Positions 35,506 through 46,997 of a DNA stretch of 64,000 nucleotides are shown piece by piece. The first letter of the stretch is position 1. Each line of letters opens with the position of its first letter. Source of the DNA: Porodaedalea pini (taxonomy: Eukaryota > Basidiomycota > Agaricomycetes > Hymenochaetales > Hymenochaetaceae); the NCBI GenBank assembly GCA_002794775.1, contig NBAY01000065.1, positions 62,001-126,000 of the forward strand, read 5' to 3'. The position numbers were made by a program, and so were the translations under genes. Under the pieces are notes generated by a model. The model was not told the origin of the DNA and ran no database searches. It worked only from the letters and a program-made list of their open reading frames with translations.

Positions 35506-38500
35506 CCATCGGGACAACTGACCGAGAAGAACAAGGGACTTCGAATCCGGATTCGTTAAAATATAACCAACCGTCTGTACAATACGTAGATGCCAACGAC
35601 GTCGATGGTTTTCCCAGTTATGAAGTCCCTACCGGTGTGAATAAAGATGAGGAGTACGAGCAGCTGTTCATGAGAGGAACTGGCGGACGCCAGCTGGACC
35701 TTCTCCTGAACGTCGGACACAGCGTAGCGGGTGAAGTGAGAGAGGTAGACGCGCATGCCCTTGTGGACTCGGGGTGTACAGGATCGTGCATCGATGTGAG
35801 GTTCATCGAACGGTATGGGTTGGAGACAAAGCGTTACATCAGACCCCTTGCAGTACTCAACGCCGACGGCACGCACAACGAGGCTGGGTTGATCGAAGAA
35901 TATGTCGACGTCGAGCTCATGATTGGCCACCACAAGGAAAAGATTGTCCTTGCGGTGACGTCCCTAGCGTCATCAAACATATTCCTGGGGTACGACTGGC
36001 TTCGACGTCATAACCCTGAGGTTGACTGGAAAACGGGTCTGATCAAATTCACTCACTGTCCAGAGGAATGTGCGATCGAGAGGGAGCCAGTGGAGGACCT
36101 AGGCAAGGTGAAGAAGGTGGTGGAAGAGATGAGGAGGGTGAGTGAGATGCAAATGAACAAGACGTCCTGGCCCGCATACCTCAACGACTACACCGATGTC
36201 TTCTCAGAGAAAGGATTCGAGAAGCTGCCGGAACATCGCCCATGGGACCACGTCATTGACCTGAAACCTGATTTCAAGCCTAGCGACTGCAAGATCTACC
36301 CGCTGACACCGACGGAACAGCAGTCACTAAAGGACTTCCTCAAAGAGAATCTGAAGTCAGGTCGTATACGAAAGTCGATCTCACCGATGGCGTCGCCCTT
36401 CTTCTTCATCAAGAAGGCCGATAAGTCACTACGCCCGATCCAGGACTACCGTAAGCTCAATGACGGTATGATCAAGAATAAGTATCCCCTCCCTCTCATC
36501 GACGAACTTGTTGACAAGGTCAAGAAAGCGAAGTACATCACTAAGCTTGACCTTCACTGGGGATACTACAACGTCCGGATCCGCAAAGGCGACGAATGGA
36601 AGGCAGCCTTTCGCACGAACATGGGCCTCTTCGAGCCAACGGTCATGTTCTTCGGTCTTTGCAATGCGCCGGCGACGTTCCAAGCGTTCATTAACCACAT
36701 CTTCAAGGGACTGATCTACGACAACCTGATCATTGTCTATCTCGACGACATCCTCATTCTTTCACAAACTCTTGAGGAACACATCGAGACATCGAGGCGC
36801 GTCCTCCAGATCCTGCGAGAAAACGGCCTGTACCTGAAGCCAGAGAAATGCGAGTTCGATGCCAAGACCGTGAAATACCTTGGCCACATTGTCAGCAATG
36901 GCGAAATCAGGGCTGACCCAGCAAAGACTGAGGCGATCGCAGACTGGCCAGTCCCACGAAACCTCAAGCAGCTACAGCAATTCCTCGGCATGGGCAACTG
37001 GCTGCGATGGTTCATCAAGGACTACAGCAAGGTGGTCCATCCACTGACGTCGCTGATGGGCAAGAAGGACTGGGTATGGGAGACCGAACAGCAGGAAGTG
37101 TTCGAGGAGTTGAGACGACGTCTCTGCTCACCTCCAGTCCTGGCCATCGCGAATGATGAGGGCCCTTTCCGTGTCGAAGCGGACTCATCAAACTTCGCTC
37201 TTGGAGGAGTGTTGTTGCAAAAGCAGGAAGGCAAATGGAGGGTAGTTGCCTACAGGTCAGAAGCGCTCCTACCAGTGGAACAAAACTACGAGATCTACGA
37301 CAAGGAGATGCTCGCGATCATTTCGGCACTCAAGGAGTGGAGACAGTACCTCCTTGGCGCCCGTCATCCTATTGAGATCTGGTCCGATCACGCCAACCTC
37401 ACGTACTTCAGGATGGTGCAAAAGCTGAGCTATCGACAAGCTCGCTGGCGGACAGAGCTCGAAGAATTCGACTTCCACCTTGAACACAAGTTGGGGAAGA
37501 CAATGGGCAAGGCAGACCTACTATCGCGCAAGGCAGGCTACGACAAGGGCCAGGATGACAATGACAGCATCGTATTCATCAAGGAGAAATGGTTGAATCG
37601 TGGAGTGGTGAGGACGTCATGTGATGATGTGTTGGACAAGGTGGGCGAAGCGCAGAGGGCGCAACACGAGTCGGAGAGGCCGACTGGCATGACGGAGGTT
37701 GACAGCTTATGGCGGATGAAGGGCAAGGTGTACGTACCATCGTCGATGAAGGAGGCTGTATTACAGGAATGTCACGACTCGGTACTGGCTGGACACCCAG
37801 GAGCGTCGAAAACAGTGGAACTCGTCCGACGAGACTTCTGGTGGACGTCGATGTTTTCCGACGTCAGAACGTATGTCCGAGGGTGTGATCGCTGCCAGTG
37901 GACAAAGGCTCTGAGGGCATCGAGGTCGAGGCCACTTCACCCGAACACGGTCCTGGAAGGCCCATGGGAAATTGTCACAGTCGACCTCATCGGAGAACTC
38001 CCCGACTCCAAGGGGCACAATGCGATCTGCGTTTTCGTCGATAGGTTCTCGAAACAGATGCACGCGATCCCAACGACGACGAAGTTGTCGGCGGAAGGCA
38101 TGGCTCAACTGTACCGCGACCTCGTTTTCCGCCTCCACAGCCTGCCAAAGAAGATCATCCATGACCGAGGCACGCAGTTCGACGCGTCGATGATGAAGGA
38201 GCTGTACAAACTCCTACACATCGAAGGCAACCCGTCGACGGCGTATCACCCACAGACAGATGGTCAGACGGAACGCGTTAACCAAGAGCTTGAACAGTAT
38301 CTTAGGCTCTTCGTGAACCATCGGCAATCGGACTGGAAGGACTGGCTCCCCCTCGCGGAGTTCGCGTATAATAACCGTGAGCATTCAGCGACGAAGATGT
38401 CCCCTTTCTACGCGAACACAGGACATCACCCCTTGAGCTTTGACATGACACGAACCTTGTCTGCCAACATGTCGGCGGAAGAATTCGCGAAGCACATAAA

Positions 38501-38786
38501 GGAGACTCATCGTGTTGCGAAGGACAACTTGGTCAAAGCGGCAGACGACATGAAACGCTATCACGACTGGACAGCAGGGATTTCGGTTGAGTACAAGGCC
38601 GGGGACAAGGTTTTCCTTGACGGGCAAAACATCAGCACAGACTCGCCAACAAAGAAACTCGCTGACAAATGGTATGGCCCCTTTGAAATCGTCGACAAGG
38701 TGGGAACAAGCGCGTACAAGCTCAAGCTCCCAAAGCGATGGAAAAAGGTCCACCCAGTCTTCAACGAGGCACTGCTAAAGCCTGCC
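35460..38786 (+). CDS. pol: Gypsy-3 pol polyprotein, interrupted at its C-terminus by a solo LTR
   Basis: The frame is open from 35460, overlapping gag by 46 nt in the -1 frame, to the solo LTR at 38787 (chance stop 38792). Order: aspartic protease (HALVDSGCTGSC), reverse transcriptase ([30 protein letters not shown]), RNase H (VEADSSNFALGG, YDKEMLAI, WSDHANL), integrase zinc region (H, H, CDRC), DDE core (VDLIGELPDSKGHNAICVF, IHDRGTQF, QTDGQTERVNQELEQY) and GPxDIV-like C-terminal segment (KWYGPFEIVDKV). All catalytic motifs look intact, unlike in the other two copies. The chromodomain-like tail follows at 39201-39550. Confidence 0.92.
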
Positions 38787-39200
38787 TGTTAGAACCTGAA
38801 CTTTCACCTTTTTCTTTATTTTCCCTTTTACCATTTCCTTTATTATATTCGTCCTTTTCATTATATTTACCCATCTTACACAATCATTCCCACACTGCCT
38901 TCATTCGTTCCATTCCCACTCGTTATGTAATGTTAGGTAATATAGTCTCACGGTCGTCGCTATATAAGGTCTCAGGAATCGCATGAACTCCTTGTTCTGC
39001 TTTTCCTCTTACCTCCGCGACGACCTAGGTGAGACTCGTCCCCCTTGTATTAGTTTAGACTTGTATTAATCCTCTTACCTCCGTGATGACCTAGCCTGAG
39101 TACAGCGTGTCCCGAGTCTCCACTCGAGTATAGCACGTCCCAGACGACAGTCAGCCGAGGCCTGCCCAGTCCAAGTCGTCTCCCGGACTCCCGCCTAACA
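38787..39200 (+). repeat. Solo LTR (414 bp) in gypsy-3 pol
   Basis: TGTTAGAACC to CCGCCTAACA. It splits pol between LLKPA and IEPSFES. Flanking five-mers CTGCC and CCGCC differ at one base. Closer in its 5' part to the gypsy-1 and gypsy-2 LTRs than to the gypsy-3 LTRs. Confidence 0.88.
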
Positions 39201-39550
39201 CCGCCATCGAACCATCCTTCGAGAGCCAAAGACAACCAGCACCGCCGCCACCTGACATCGTCGACAACGAGGAGGAGTATGAGATTGAGGAGGTTCTAGA
39301 CTCGCGTCTGCACCGAGGGAAACTACAGTACCTTGTCAAGTGGGTCGGTTACAACGAACCGACTTGGCAGCCTGAGACGGACTTCGGCAAGAATGCAAAG
39401 GAGGCGATCGCTGAGTTCTATCTAAAACACCCTGGCGCTCCTTGAAAACTCGACATCCCACGCCAAGGACTCCACCCATGCTTCATCGACACCGAGCCAG
39501 ACGACCTCGATTTTGGTTGGTCGGGATGCCCAACCTTGAGGGGGGGGTAA
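39201..39550 (+). pseudogene. Gypsy-3 pol C-terminus: chromodomain-like tail
   Basis: Continues pol after the solo LTR: IEPSFESQRQPAPPPPDIV, then EEEYEIEEVLDSRLHRGKLQ and YLVKWVGYNEPTWQPE, a chromodomain. A TGA follows HPGAP at about 39443, then LDIPRQGLHP to the native end. The polypurine tract (G-run, about 39538-39548) abuts the 3' LTR. Chromodomains on such integrases direct insertion to marked chromatin in known chromoviruses. Confidence 0.85.
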
Positions 39551-39992
39551 TGTTAGGACTCGAACTTTCATCTTTCCTTTTATTAATCCTTTGACCATTT
39601 CTTTTCTTTTAATCGCTCCTTTTCATTATATTTAATCATCTTTTCAATCATTTCCCACACTCTTTTCACATGACCTTCATTCGTTCCATTCCGCCCCCTT
39701 TTATGTAATCTTAGACAAAGGGGCAACCGGTTCTCACAGGGTGATCACTGTATATAAGGAAGAGGAATTGCATCTGAACACCTGTTCTGCTTTTCCTCTT
39801 ACCTCCGTGATGACCTAGGTGAGACCGCGTCCTCCTCCTGTAGTAGAGTACATTGTATTAATCCTCTTACCTCCGTGACGACCTAGCCTGAGTAAAGCGT
39901 GTCCCGAGTCCACACTCGAGTATAGCATGTCTTAGACGACAGTCAACTGAGGCCTGCCCAGTCCGAGCCGTCTCCCGAACTCCCGCCTAACA
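39551..39992 (+). repeat. Gypsy-3 3' LTR
   Basis: 442 bp, same length as the 5' LTR, about 2% different by eye. Confidence 0.92.
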
Positions 39993-41018
39993 CATCACAT
40001 TTGTTGACGTGGGGGGCTGCGAAGGGACAGTGAACGGGTGGTGCCTGCTGTTGGATCGGGCGTTGCGGGGGTAATGCACGGCCTCACTGGATGGCTCAGA
40101 TCTGCTGTTCACCTTGATCGATCTCGACAGCCTTCTTCTTTCAGTTCTTGTACGTTGTCGGGACCAGCATCGACCTCAACACTCCATGCACTACTTCGAT
40201 ATTCATCGCATGCTTCAGGCAATTGCAGATGATGCCATCGTCAGTGAGTTCTGCTGCCTTGATGACCACATTGAGCTTCTGGAAGAATTCATCGGTGGAC
40301 ATGTCCTTTTGAACCTTCTCACGGAACTCCTTCAGTGCCTTCTCCTTACGGTTCGGATTGTCGAAGGAGGCATCCAGTCGTTCCTGGAACTTGGACCACC
40401 TGTCCGTGAAATTCACGACACCATTTGTCGTGAACTCCTGGACATAGTTTTGTGCCCACATTGACGTGTTGCCACCCTTGAGGTAGGATAGGGTGACGTA
40501 AATCTTGCTCGACGACATTGGGTACCTCGTAGGGTTCACCGAGACAAAGAGGAGGACTTCGCATTTGAAGTCAAGGTAATCGTCGCCGCCAGCAAATTTG
40601 TGTGGCCAGGTGACGTCGACAGAGGGAGCTGGAGCATTGGCCGCAGTGACTGGGGCTGGGGCATTGTTGGCCTGATAGGCAAAGGCGCCCACAATGATTG
40701 CTGCGATCTGCTCCAGCTGTTGTGTGCTGAAGCCTGCTGCTGACATCTCTGGTTCAGGTGTGGGTTGCAGGTGTTCAGTGGGCATTGACGGCGACGAGTC
40801 TCTATGGGGCATATGGTAGCCTCCTGGGTTGCTAGGGAGGATAACCGATGATGTTGATACCGTGGGAGATGCCGGTGCACGGGGAGCTCGAGGTGACCAC
40901 CAGACTCATTGTCCATTTTCGTCAGTTGAGTACCAAGTGTGTCATATGTCACTCCACCAGATATCGTGGGTAACACCTTCTTGATCATTCGCGATGTACC
41001 CTGGTTGTTCTGGATCAA
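39993..41018 (-). pseudogene. Gypsy-2 gag, N-terminal part
   Basis: Minus-strand frame 40812-40141 encodes the capsid region (YLDFKCEVLLFVSVNPTRYP, DPNRKEKALKEFREKVQKDM). The N-terminal piece at 41018-40813 is in another frame. After 40141 come two stops, then the segment ending in AAPHVNKCD, where gypsy-3 is inserted at 39992. Confidence 0.8.
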
Positions 41019-41582
41019 ACTGTGAGGATGAAGGGAGAGCCCACCGTTGTTCCTCTGTGAGATCTATCTTGACTAAGACGGAGGGGGAACAGGAAGGGGT
41101 TGTGCATTCGGGTGGATGTTACGTTGACAAAGAATGGGTTTGTCAGCAAATTTGATGATCAGCCGGAAGGACGCAAATGAGACCGTGATCGATGATGATG
41201 TTGACAATTGTACACAATGTGATACCCACGTCCACGTCAGATGGTTTCCCCACCAGAGAGAGATGCAGAGCGCCAGGGTCAGATAGGTCTGTGAGCGGTA
41301 ACCTTCAGTCACAACACTCTAGACACTGACGAATTTGTCGGCATCTGCCTTGAGTTAGCACTAAGCACACTTGGTAGGGCTTTCAGATGGGTTCGGGAAA
41401 AGTCGGTTGGTGGTATTATGTAATACACGAACGTCCGAAAACGTCCGGGCAGGGTTGAGGGTTGTCGTTTAGGGGGTTTACATGTCAAGTCCATCGAGGG
41501 GAGCGCTCCTCTAGACTGAGTGAAGGTGAGTTGACAGCGACGACGTATGCTGGGGATGAGCCTGGGTGGGGTTCTGCTTTTA
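41019..41582 (-). other. Gypsy-2 leader
   Basis: Equivalent to the leader of the other two copies; ends next to the 5' LTR with the same CTGCTTTTA motif (complement of TAAAAGCAG). Confidence 0.6.
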
Positions 41583-42007
41583 TGTTAGGTGGGAGTCTGG
41601 GAGATGACTTGGACTGGGCAGGCCTCGGCTGACTGTCATCTGGGATGTGCTATACTCGAGCAGGGACTCAGGACACGCTGTACTCAGGCTAGGTCATCGC
41701 GGAGGTAAGAGGATTAATACAAGTCTAAACTAATACACGGGGGATGAGTCTCACCTAGGTTGTCGCAGAGGTAAGAGGAAAAGCAGAACAAGGAGTTCAT
41801 GCGATTCCTGAGACCTTATATAGTGGCAACTGTGAGACTATATTATCTAATGTTACATAAACAAACAGAGTGGAACAAATGAAGGTCATGTGTAGGGAGT
41901 GTGGGAAATGATTGAAAAGACGATTAAATATAATGAAAAGGAGCAGTTAAAAGAAAAGAAATCATAAAAGGAAAATAAAAGAGAAGGTGAAAGTTCAAGT
42001 CCTAACA
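41583..42007 (-). repeat. Gypsy-2 5' LTR
   Basis: 425 bp, equal in length to the 3' LTR; followed by CATAC at 42008-42012. Confidence 0.9.
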
Positions 42008-42012
42008 CATAC

Positions 42013-43745
42013 GGCACAAAGGTGAGTCGTCGAAACTCGATCAAGCACACGTACTGGGCTGATCGAATCAATATAGCGCACCCTGGAGAGCTTTTACCAG
42101 CTCTACTGGGACTGCGTGGTGCTGGTGAAGCGCCACCTGAACAGGTCCGATCTGCGGACGTACCACCTGGTCGTGCGGGTCTGGAAGGAGATGCGGTGGG
42201 CGCTGGATGGGCTCAACAAGGCCACCACTGACCTGCTCTACAGCCGGTATTTCACTGACCACCAGACGGTCGACCTCACCAAGTACCAGGGTGAGGGAAT
42301 TGTCATACCGGTTGTGGATTGGCTGGATGACGTACCGTACATTGGCAGAGAGCTCGAGTGCGTACTCGTACCCAACAGGTACGGGTATAAGTTTGTCTAC
42401 CCTGTGAAGCGCGAGGCACGACCGCACTTCATCAGGGTCCCATCGGCTGTACCGGCAGTCGAGGTGTTCATCGAACGTCTCAAAACGCCTGGTCTGCCCG
42501 AGGTCGAGGAGTTCGTGAGCGAGGAGGAGGAGCATGCTGTCCCGCGTACCGACGGTACCATGTCTGTGCAACAGCAACAGCAGATGGGTCCACACGAAGT
42601 CGAGGAGAGTGCGATGCACGAAGAGGAGTCCAGCGTACCATGTACCAGTGACACCCCATCAGCACAACAGCAACAGCAGATGGGTGCTGACAAGTGGCAA
42701 TGGCATACGACTGTCGAGATCGCATCCAATGACAAGGAGGGAATGCGTACCGGACCATGTGAGGAGCCGCTGTGGCAACAGCAGCAGCAACAACCCGTGC
42801 TGAGCACAGCGACGAGTGTCCCGCCCCCAGCGAATGTGCCTGGGGGTCTATTCTTCGAGTTGGAGGCAGCTGCAGAGCATGAAGCCTAGCAGCAGGTGCG
42901 AGATGAAGCCGGTCTCGCTGCCATGTTAGCCGCTCAGGAGGAGGCTTGCAAGAAGGCGGAAGCGACACATTGGGCCTGTGAGCGCAGCCATCGGGAGAAT
43001 GGAGGAGGGGCGTGTCGAGCACGTGAACAAGGTCATGGGGGCCCTCACATGAAGCCACGCTGGGAGCCACGGGTTGAAGAGGAGGAGGAGTGTCTCGCCC
43101 CTGCAGAGCCCAATCTGGTTCTGATGGAGGTGGAGAGTGGTGGCCCGTCATACCACCATGCAGATGAGGGACGTACCGACCATACGTCGGGTCCCACAGT
43201 CACCATGTTCGATGGGGTCGAACTGGTTAACCCGGCAACTGGTCGCCTACGCTGGGCGGGGCCACTGCCGGTCCCTCTTGAGGAGACGTGTGCAAACTGC
43301 GCGTGTCAGGGGAGAGTGTGCAAGGGGCAGCCCAGTAGGGCTTGCTTCCTCTGCATGGTCATCTGGCAGATGGGGTGCTCGCTAGCGACCCAGGGATGTG
43401 TGAAGGAGGTCCAGGGCGGAAAGTCAGGTGGGAAGCGGAAATGCACCGCCCGTGACAAAGGCGTACCACGTGCTGCACCTAAGGCACTGCAGCAGCAGCA
43501 ACAGCCGCAGCCGTCTGTGTCATCTGCGCTGGCTTCACCAATCATGGTGGACACACCATCCCCACCACCTCGCATACTGAGGCCTGCTGCTGCACATGTA
43601 CCGTGGCAGCAGAAGCAGCAACAGAGGGGGCACGCTGCCTCACCGCCCGTCACTGGTCCAAGCCGGTTTGCCGGTGCATATGAGGACCCGCATGAGCTCG
43701 TCTCAGAGCACAACTCCGAGGATGAGTTCAACCATGTCGTCGTGG
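42013..43745 (+). pseudogene. Gag-like protein with cysteine cluster, central part
   Basis: Continues from 28927: KVSRRNSIKHTYWADRI, then a frame change near 42085 to SFYQLYWDCVVLVKRHLNRS, then an open frame from 42116 with one in-frame TAG at 42887-42889 (both sides stay in one frame). It carries five poly-Gln runs encoded by CAG/CAA, acidic stretches, and a cluster of CANCACQGRVCKG with ACFLC and MGC about 25-35 residues later. This Cys-rich pattern followed by a coiled-coil tail is common in repeated agaricomycete proteins of unknown function. It could be a gag nucleocapsid analogue or a DNA-binding cluster. Broken, so not expressed as one protein. Confidence 0.55.
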
Positions 43746-44612
43746 TGTAGATCCTGTGTATGGGTTGTTTAGGATCGGCAGTTCATTTGGGGATGTGTTT
43801 CCATTGAGTTTTGAAGTAATTATAACCTCAGTATGAGCATGGGAAAAACCCGGTACATGTCGGTACGCATTGGTACATGTCAGTATGCGTCGGTATGTGT
43901 TGGTACGTGTCAATACTGTAAGGTGCTCTGGACCCGATGTGAGTGCTGGTATGGAGCCAGAACGAGCGAGATATCAACTCTGGTATGAGACAATAGCGAT
44001 AGCAGAGACGAGAATGAGAACAAGACAAGAGATGAGACTGAAGACGAGGTTGCCACGAAACTAACTGTTGCGGAGACTAACTGCATACATGGAAGCTGCC
44101 CTATCTGAGGGGAACTCTGCGGTAGTATTTCCTCCCTTGCTACCTACAACAGGGAAGTCCCTAAATACAAGGTGCAAGAGATCTATCTACAGGAAAATTA
44201 TTCCAAAGTGAGTATAATGTGCATACTGGGTGAAACATAGAGCGTCGGAGAGAAAACACTCGGAACATAAGAGAAACATAGAAACTCAAAAGAAAACCTG
44301 TCCATGTGACAACTTCCCCATTTGCCTCGGTCCATCATCCGGTCATATCACAGCTCCACCGGAACTGAGATCCTCCAATTGGTGAGCTGTCATCCATCAT
44401 CAGGCAGATCTCCAGTACGTGTCCCAACTGACTCTGATGACATAAGCTTTCTGGTACGTCCCAAATTACCAGGGGGATCTTCCTAGCGATCCACTGATGT
44501 GATGTCCGGCAAATCATCCTGTGTCCGGTACACTTCAGGCAAATCATTCTGAGTCCGGTACGTGTCAATAGCTGTCAGAACGTGCAACGGATGGCCTCTA
44601 GAGGGATCTGCA
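43746..44612 (+). repeat. GGTAC-rich long repeat, copy 2 (867 bp)
   Basis: TGTAGATCC at the start and GGATCTGCA at the end are near-perfect complements (one mismatch), with TG...CA termini. The four bases GTGG flank it on both sides (43742-43745, 44613-44616). Contains a GGTACATGTCGGTACGC-type series near 43850-43920. Looks like a solo LTR inserted in the gag-like gene, or the 3' LTR paired with the copy at 26571. Confidence 0.55.
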
Positions 44613-44616
44613 GTGG

Positions 44617-44793
44617 TTGGCCACTCATCAGTACTCTACAGCAGAGCTCATGCGCGACGTCCACGAGCTTGAGCATAGCTTGCATCGTCTTGCTATGGAG
44701 GCGACTTGTCAGGCGGCTGAAGCGGCCTCAATCTGCGCGTGCCTTGTGGCGCTCGAGAAGGGGAAGTGGGGCACTAGGGAGGAGGAGGACTAG
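44617..44793 (+). pseudogene. Gag-like protein, C-terminal coiled-coil part
   Basis: Frame with WLATHQYSTAELMRDVHELE, HSLHRLAMEATCQAAEAA and KWGTREEED, then TAG at 44791-44793. The heptad-like helical composition and acidic end are what usually follow the cysteine cluster in these proteins, so it probably belongs to the gene interrupted at 43745; the frame relation is off by one. Confidence 0.45.
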
Positions 44794-44996
44794 TTGGTAC
44801 ATGTCGGTACGCATCGGTACGACTTGGTCCTGCGGATGAAAAAAAGAAAAAGAAAAAGAAAAAAAAGAAAAATAATACAAAGTGTAGTAATTTATTTGTA
44901 TACATTTTTGAATATGGATTTTGCTTTGTTTTCTTTAAGTTTTTGGTGTGATAAAACAAAAGAATGAAGAGAAAAAGAAAAAAGAAAGATTGTCCT
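44794..44996. other. A-rich region with GAAAAA runs
   Basis: Starts with another TTGGTACATGTCGGTACGC motif, then a purine tract of AAAAAGA repeats (44840-44870) and a second one near 44965-44990. Low complexity; no gene. Confidence 0.5.
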
Positions 44997-44998
44997 TA

Positions 44999-46997
44999 CA
45001 GCCATTTTCATAAGTCCTGCGACACGTGCATTTCACGTGAAATGAGCCGCGTCTGAGCCAAAACGTCGAAAAATAGAATAAATGTTGATTTTCTCTGTAA
45101 ATTCTGTGCAGTACCTGCTCATTAAGTACTCAAAAAATAGGCATGGTTCTCAGGAGCAGAAATATGTAAAATAGGGAGCAATACATTGACTGTGTAGGTG
45201 GGTGGAGATCAAACAAGTGCAGCCAGTCTGTTCTCTCATACATTTCCACTGAGATTCAAAAATTATGGCTCCCCTACATCTACCTATAAAATTCTTTCCC
45301 ATGACTGTAAATTAAGTATATGACTATACCAACAGCTCCTGCAAGTCTGAAGCCAATCCATGCAGTATTCATGGTGCAGCAGCAAGGTTTGTGTTCCACT
45401 TTGAGCTCTTTCCACCTTCCTCTTCTCACAACAGGTCTTGCAGCACGGGCGAGAAGACCGCTAAGATTATGATTCTTTTTGTGTAATTATCGGACACATA
45501 AAAGCCATCTTCCCTGCAAGTTTCCTGTCCATTCGCTTTGTGCTTCGACTGCTACGCTCAAATTTCTGTGCATGCTACCAACACCTGTGAGCACGTGAGC
45601 ACGTGTTAGCCAAGCCACCGCCATGCAAACACAAAAGCCAACACTCTACTTCCTCCTCCTCTCAGGTCATTCCATGATGGTTTCAGGCAAGGCACTCTCA
45701 GATGATGCAAGACACATCATATTCAGACTGTATCAGTCACGACTCTTCACTGTGCATGACCTGGCCAGGGTAATAGATATCCATCGAGCAACAATCCACC
45801 GAACTGTTGCTCAACACGAGCGCATGGGGCATTTACGACAGGAGGGCACGAGGACTGGAAGACCAAGGTTGCTTGATTATGCGGATACACAGGTGAGTGC
45901 ATTTTTTGAATTGTAATGACTCGCTGCGGCTAACTGAACTATAGTATCTCTTGAGCACGATAGAGCATCGCAAGGACCAGTACTTAGACGAGGTGAGGGA
46001 GGAGCTGGAAAGGGTAACAGGCAAGAAGGTTTCGGACACTACAGTATGGAGGTCTCTGCGCCGGGCTGGGTTCACTCTGAAGACGGTGAGGTGATGCTTA
46101 TGGCTTCGCATCAGCAAACTTACTCTGCTCAAGATATCGAAAAGGGCACTTGAACGCAGCGAGTCCGCTCGGCTCCAGTACACATTGAGAATGGGATCTC
46201 AATATGAGGCAGAGCAGCTCATCTTTGTCGACAAGAGCGCATGCGACCGACGTACCTTCTTGAGGAAGAAAGCATGGGCTTTGCAGGGTTATCAGGCATG
46301 TCAGAAAGTGATCTTTACACGGGGAAAAAGGTGCAATGCTTACCTTTATGACTGCAGATCTGACTGCTTGCCTCTTCTAGGTATTCGATCTTGCCCGCAA
46401 TCACTTTGACTGGCATGCTTGACTGTACAATACTGGAAGGATCCTTCAATGCCACCTCCTTCTCCGCATTTATCAGGGATCTCTTGGACCACATGCAACC
46501 TTGGCCGGCCCAAAACTCTGTCGTGGTGATGGACAACTGCACAATCCACAAGTCACTGGAAATCCACAAACTCATTGAGTCAAGGTCCATCTATTTTGAC
46601 CTGTCGTGCTGCGATGCAGGGCTCTTACTGATCTGACTCCACACAGGGGCATGAAGCTGGAATTTCTCCCCACGTATTCTCTGGACTTCAACCCGATCAA
46701 GCTGGCATTCTCTCTGCTGAAATCTCGACTTCGTCGGGTCAAATTCAGTGATGAGGAAACGGACGCTTTGGTATTTGCGAAGCTTTACGGTGAAACCATG
46801 TCTATCAGTGCTGTGGACTGTCATGCTTTCTATCATCATTGCGGTTATCTCTGTTAGTGTCGGGTTTCTTCATCGAGTGGATACAGGCTTCCTTGTCACT
46901 GTCTCAACTGGTCCAACAATGTAATATATTCTGTCTATATGATGTACGCATAACTACTGTTCCTTGATGTGAGAAACATCCTCCTGCGCATATCGAA
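44999..46997 (+). repeat. Inverted arm A
   Basis: Complementary to 52310-54308; inner limit set by the last shared bases (CATATCGAAC). Includes the transposase gene and, on the minus strand just inside the inner edge, a copy of the last 15 codons of the cargo gene that ends at 52354. Confidence 0.9.
45623..46857 (+). CDS. Tc1/mariner-type DDE transposase, third catalytic residue replaced
   Basis: Exons 45623-45892, 45945-46085, 46134-46330, 46381-46584 and 46647-46857; 1023 nt, 340 residues, frame closed. N-terminal helix-turn-helix region (FTVHDLARVIDIHRATIHRT, about 37-56), GRPRLLD at the next segment, then the DDE domain: FVDKSACDRRTF (Asp170), VVMDNCTIH (Asp254) and SLDFNPIKLAFS, where Lys289 stands at the position of the conserved Glu (34 residues after Asp254). 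Known members read SPDFNPIE here, so this enzyme should be catalytically dead. FVDK also differs from FVDE in arm B. The five short introns have good splice sites. Confidence 0.85.

Larger units (their letters stand above)
33284..39992 (+). mobile_element. Gypsy-3: youngest, nearly intact Ty3/gypsy chromovirus-type retrotransposon
   Basis: LTRs of 442 bp each at 33284-33725 and 39551-39992, differing at about nine positions by eye. Inserted in the gag of gypsy-2. Flanking five-mers on the element's left (CATTG) and right (CATCA) agree only partly, so the duplication has changed or the site was altered. Internal region: leader, gag (one stop), pol in the -1 frame, chromodomain C-terminus after a solo LTR, and polypurine tract. 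Probably active until recently; now disabled by the gag stop and the solo LTR. Confidence 0.9.
28928..42007 (-). mobile_element. Gypsy-2: Ty3/gypsy retrotransposon on the minus strand, split by gypsy-3
   Basis: LTRs of 425 bp at 41583-42007 (5') and 28928-29352 (3'), flanked by perfect CATAC. Ten or so differences between the LTRs in what I compared by eye. Gag lies at 39993-41000 and continues, with pol, at 29353-33283; the 6.7 kb in between is gypsy-3. All open frames have stops, so it is dead. Confidence 0.9.

Noticed and set aside
43746..44612. DNA transposon with TGTAGATCC inverted ends
   Set aside because: Not fully excluded. The related copy at 26571 lacks a matching inverted end where one would be expected, and TG...CA termini suit an LTR, so I kept the LTR-like call.
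44836..44990. Poly(A) tail of a LINE or retrogene
   Set aside because: The A-runs are interrupted by regular G and continue past plausible ends; no target duplication or reverse-transcriptase gene is associated.
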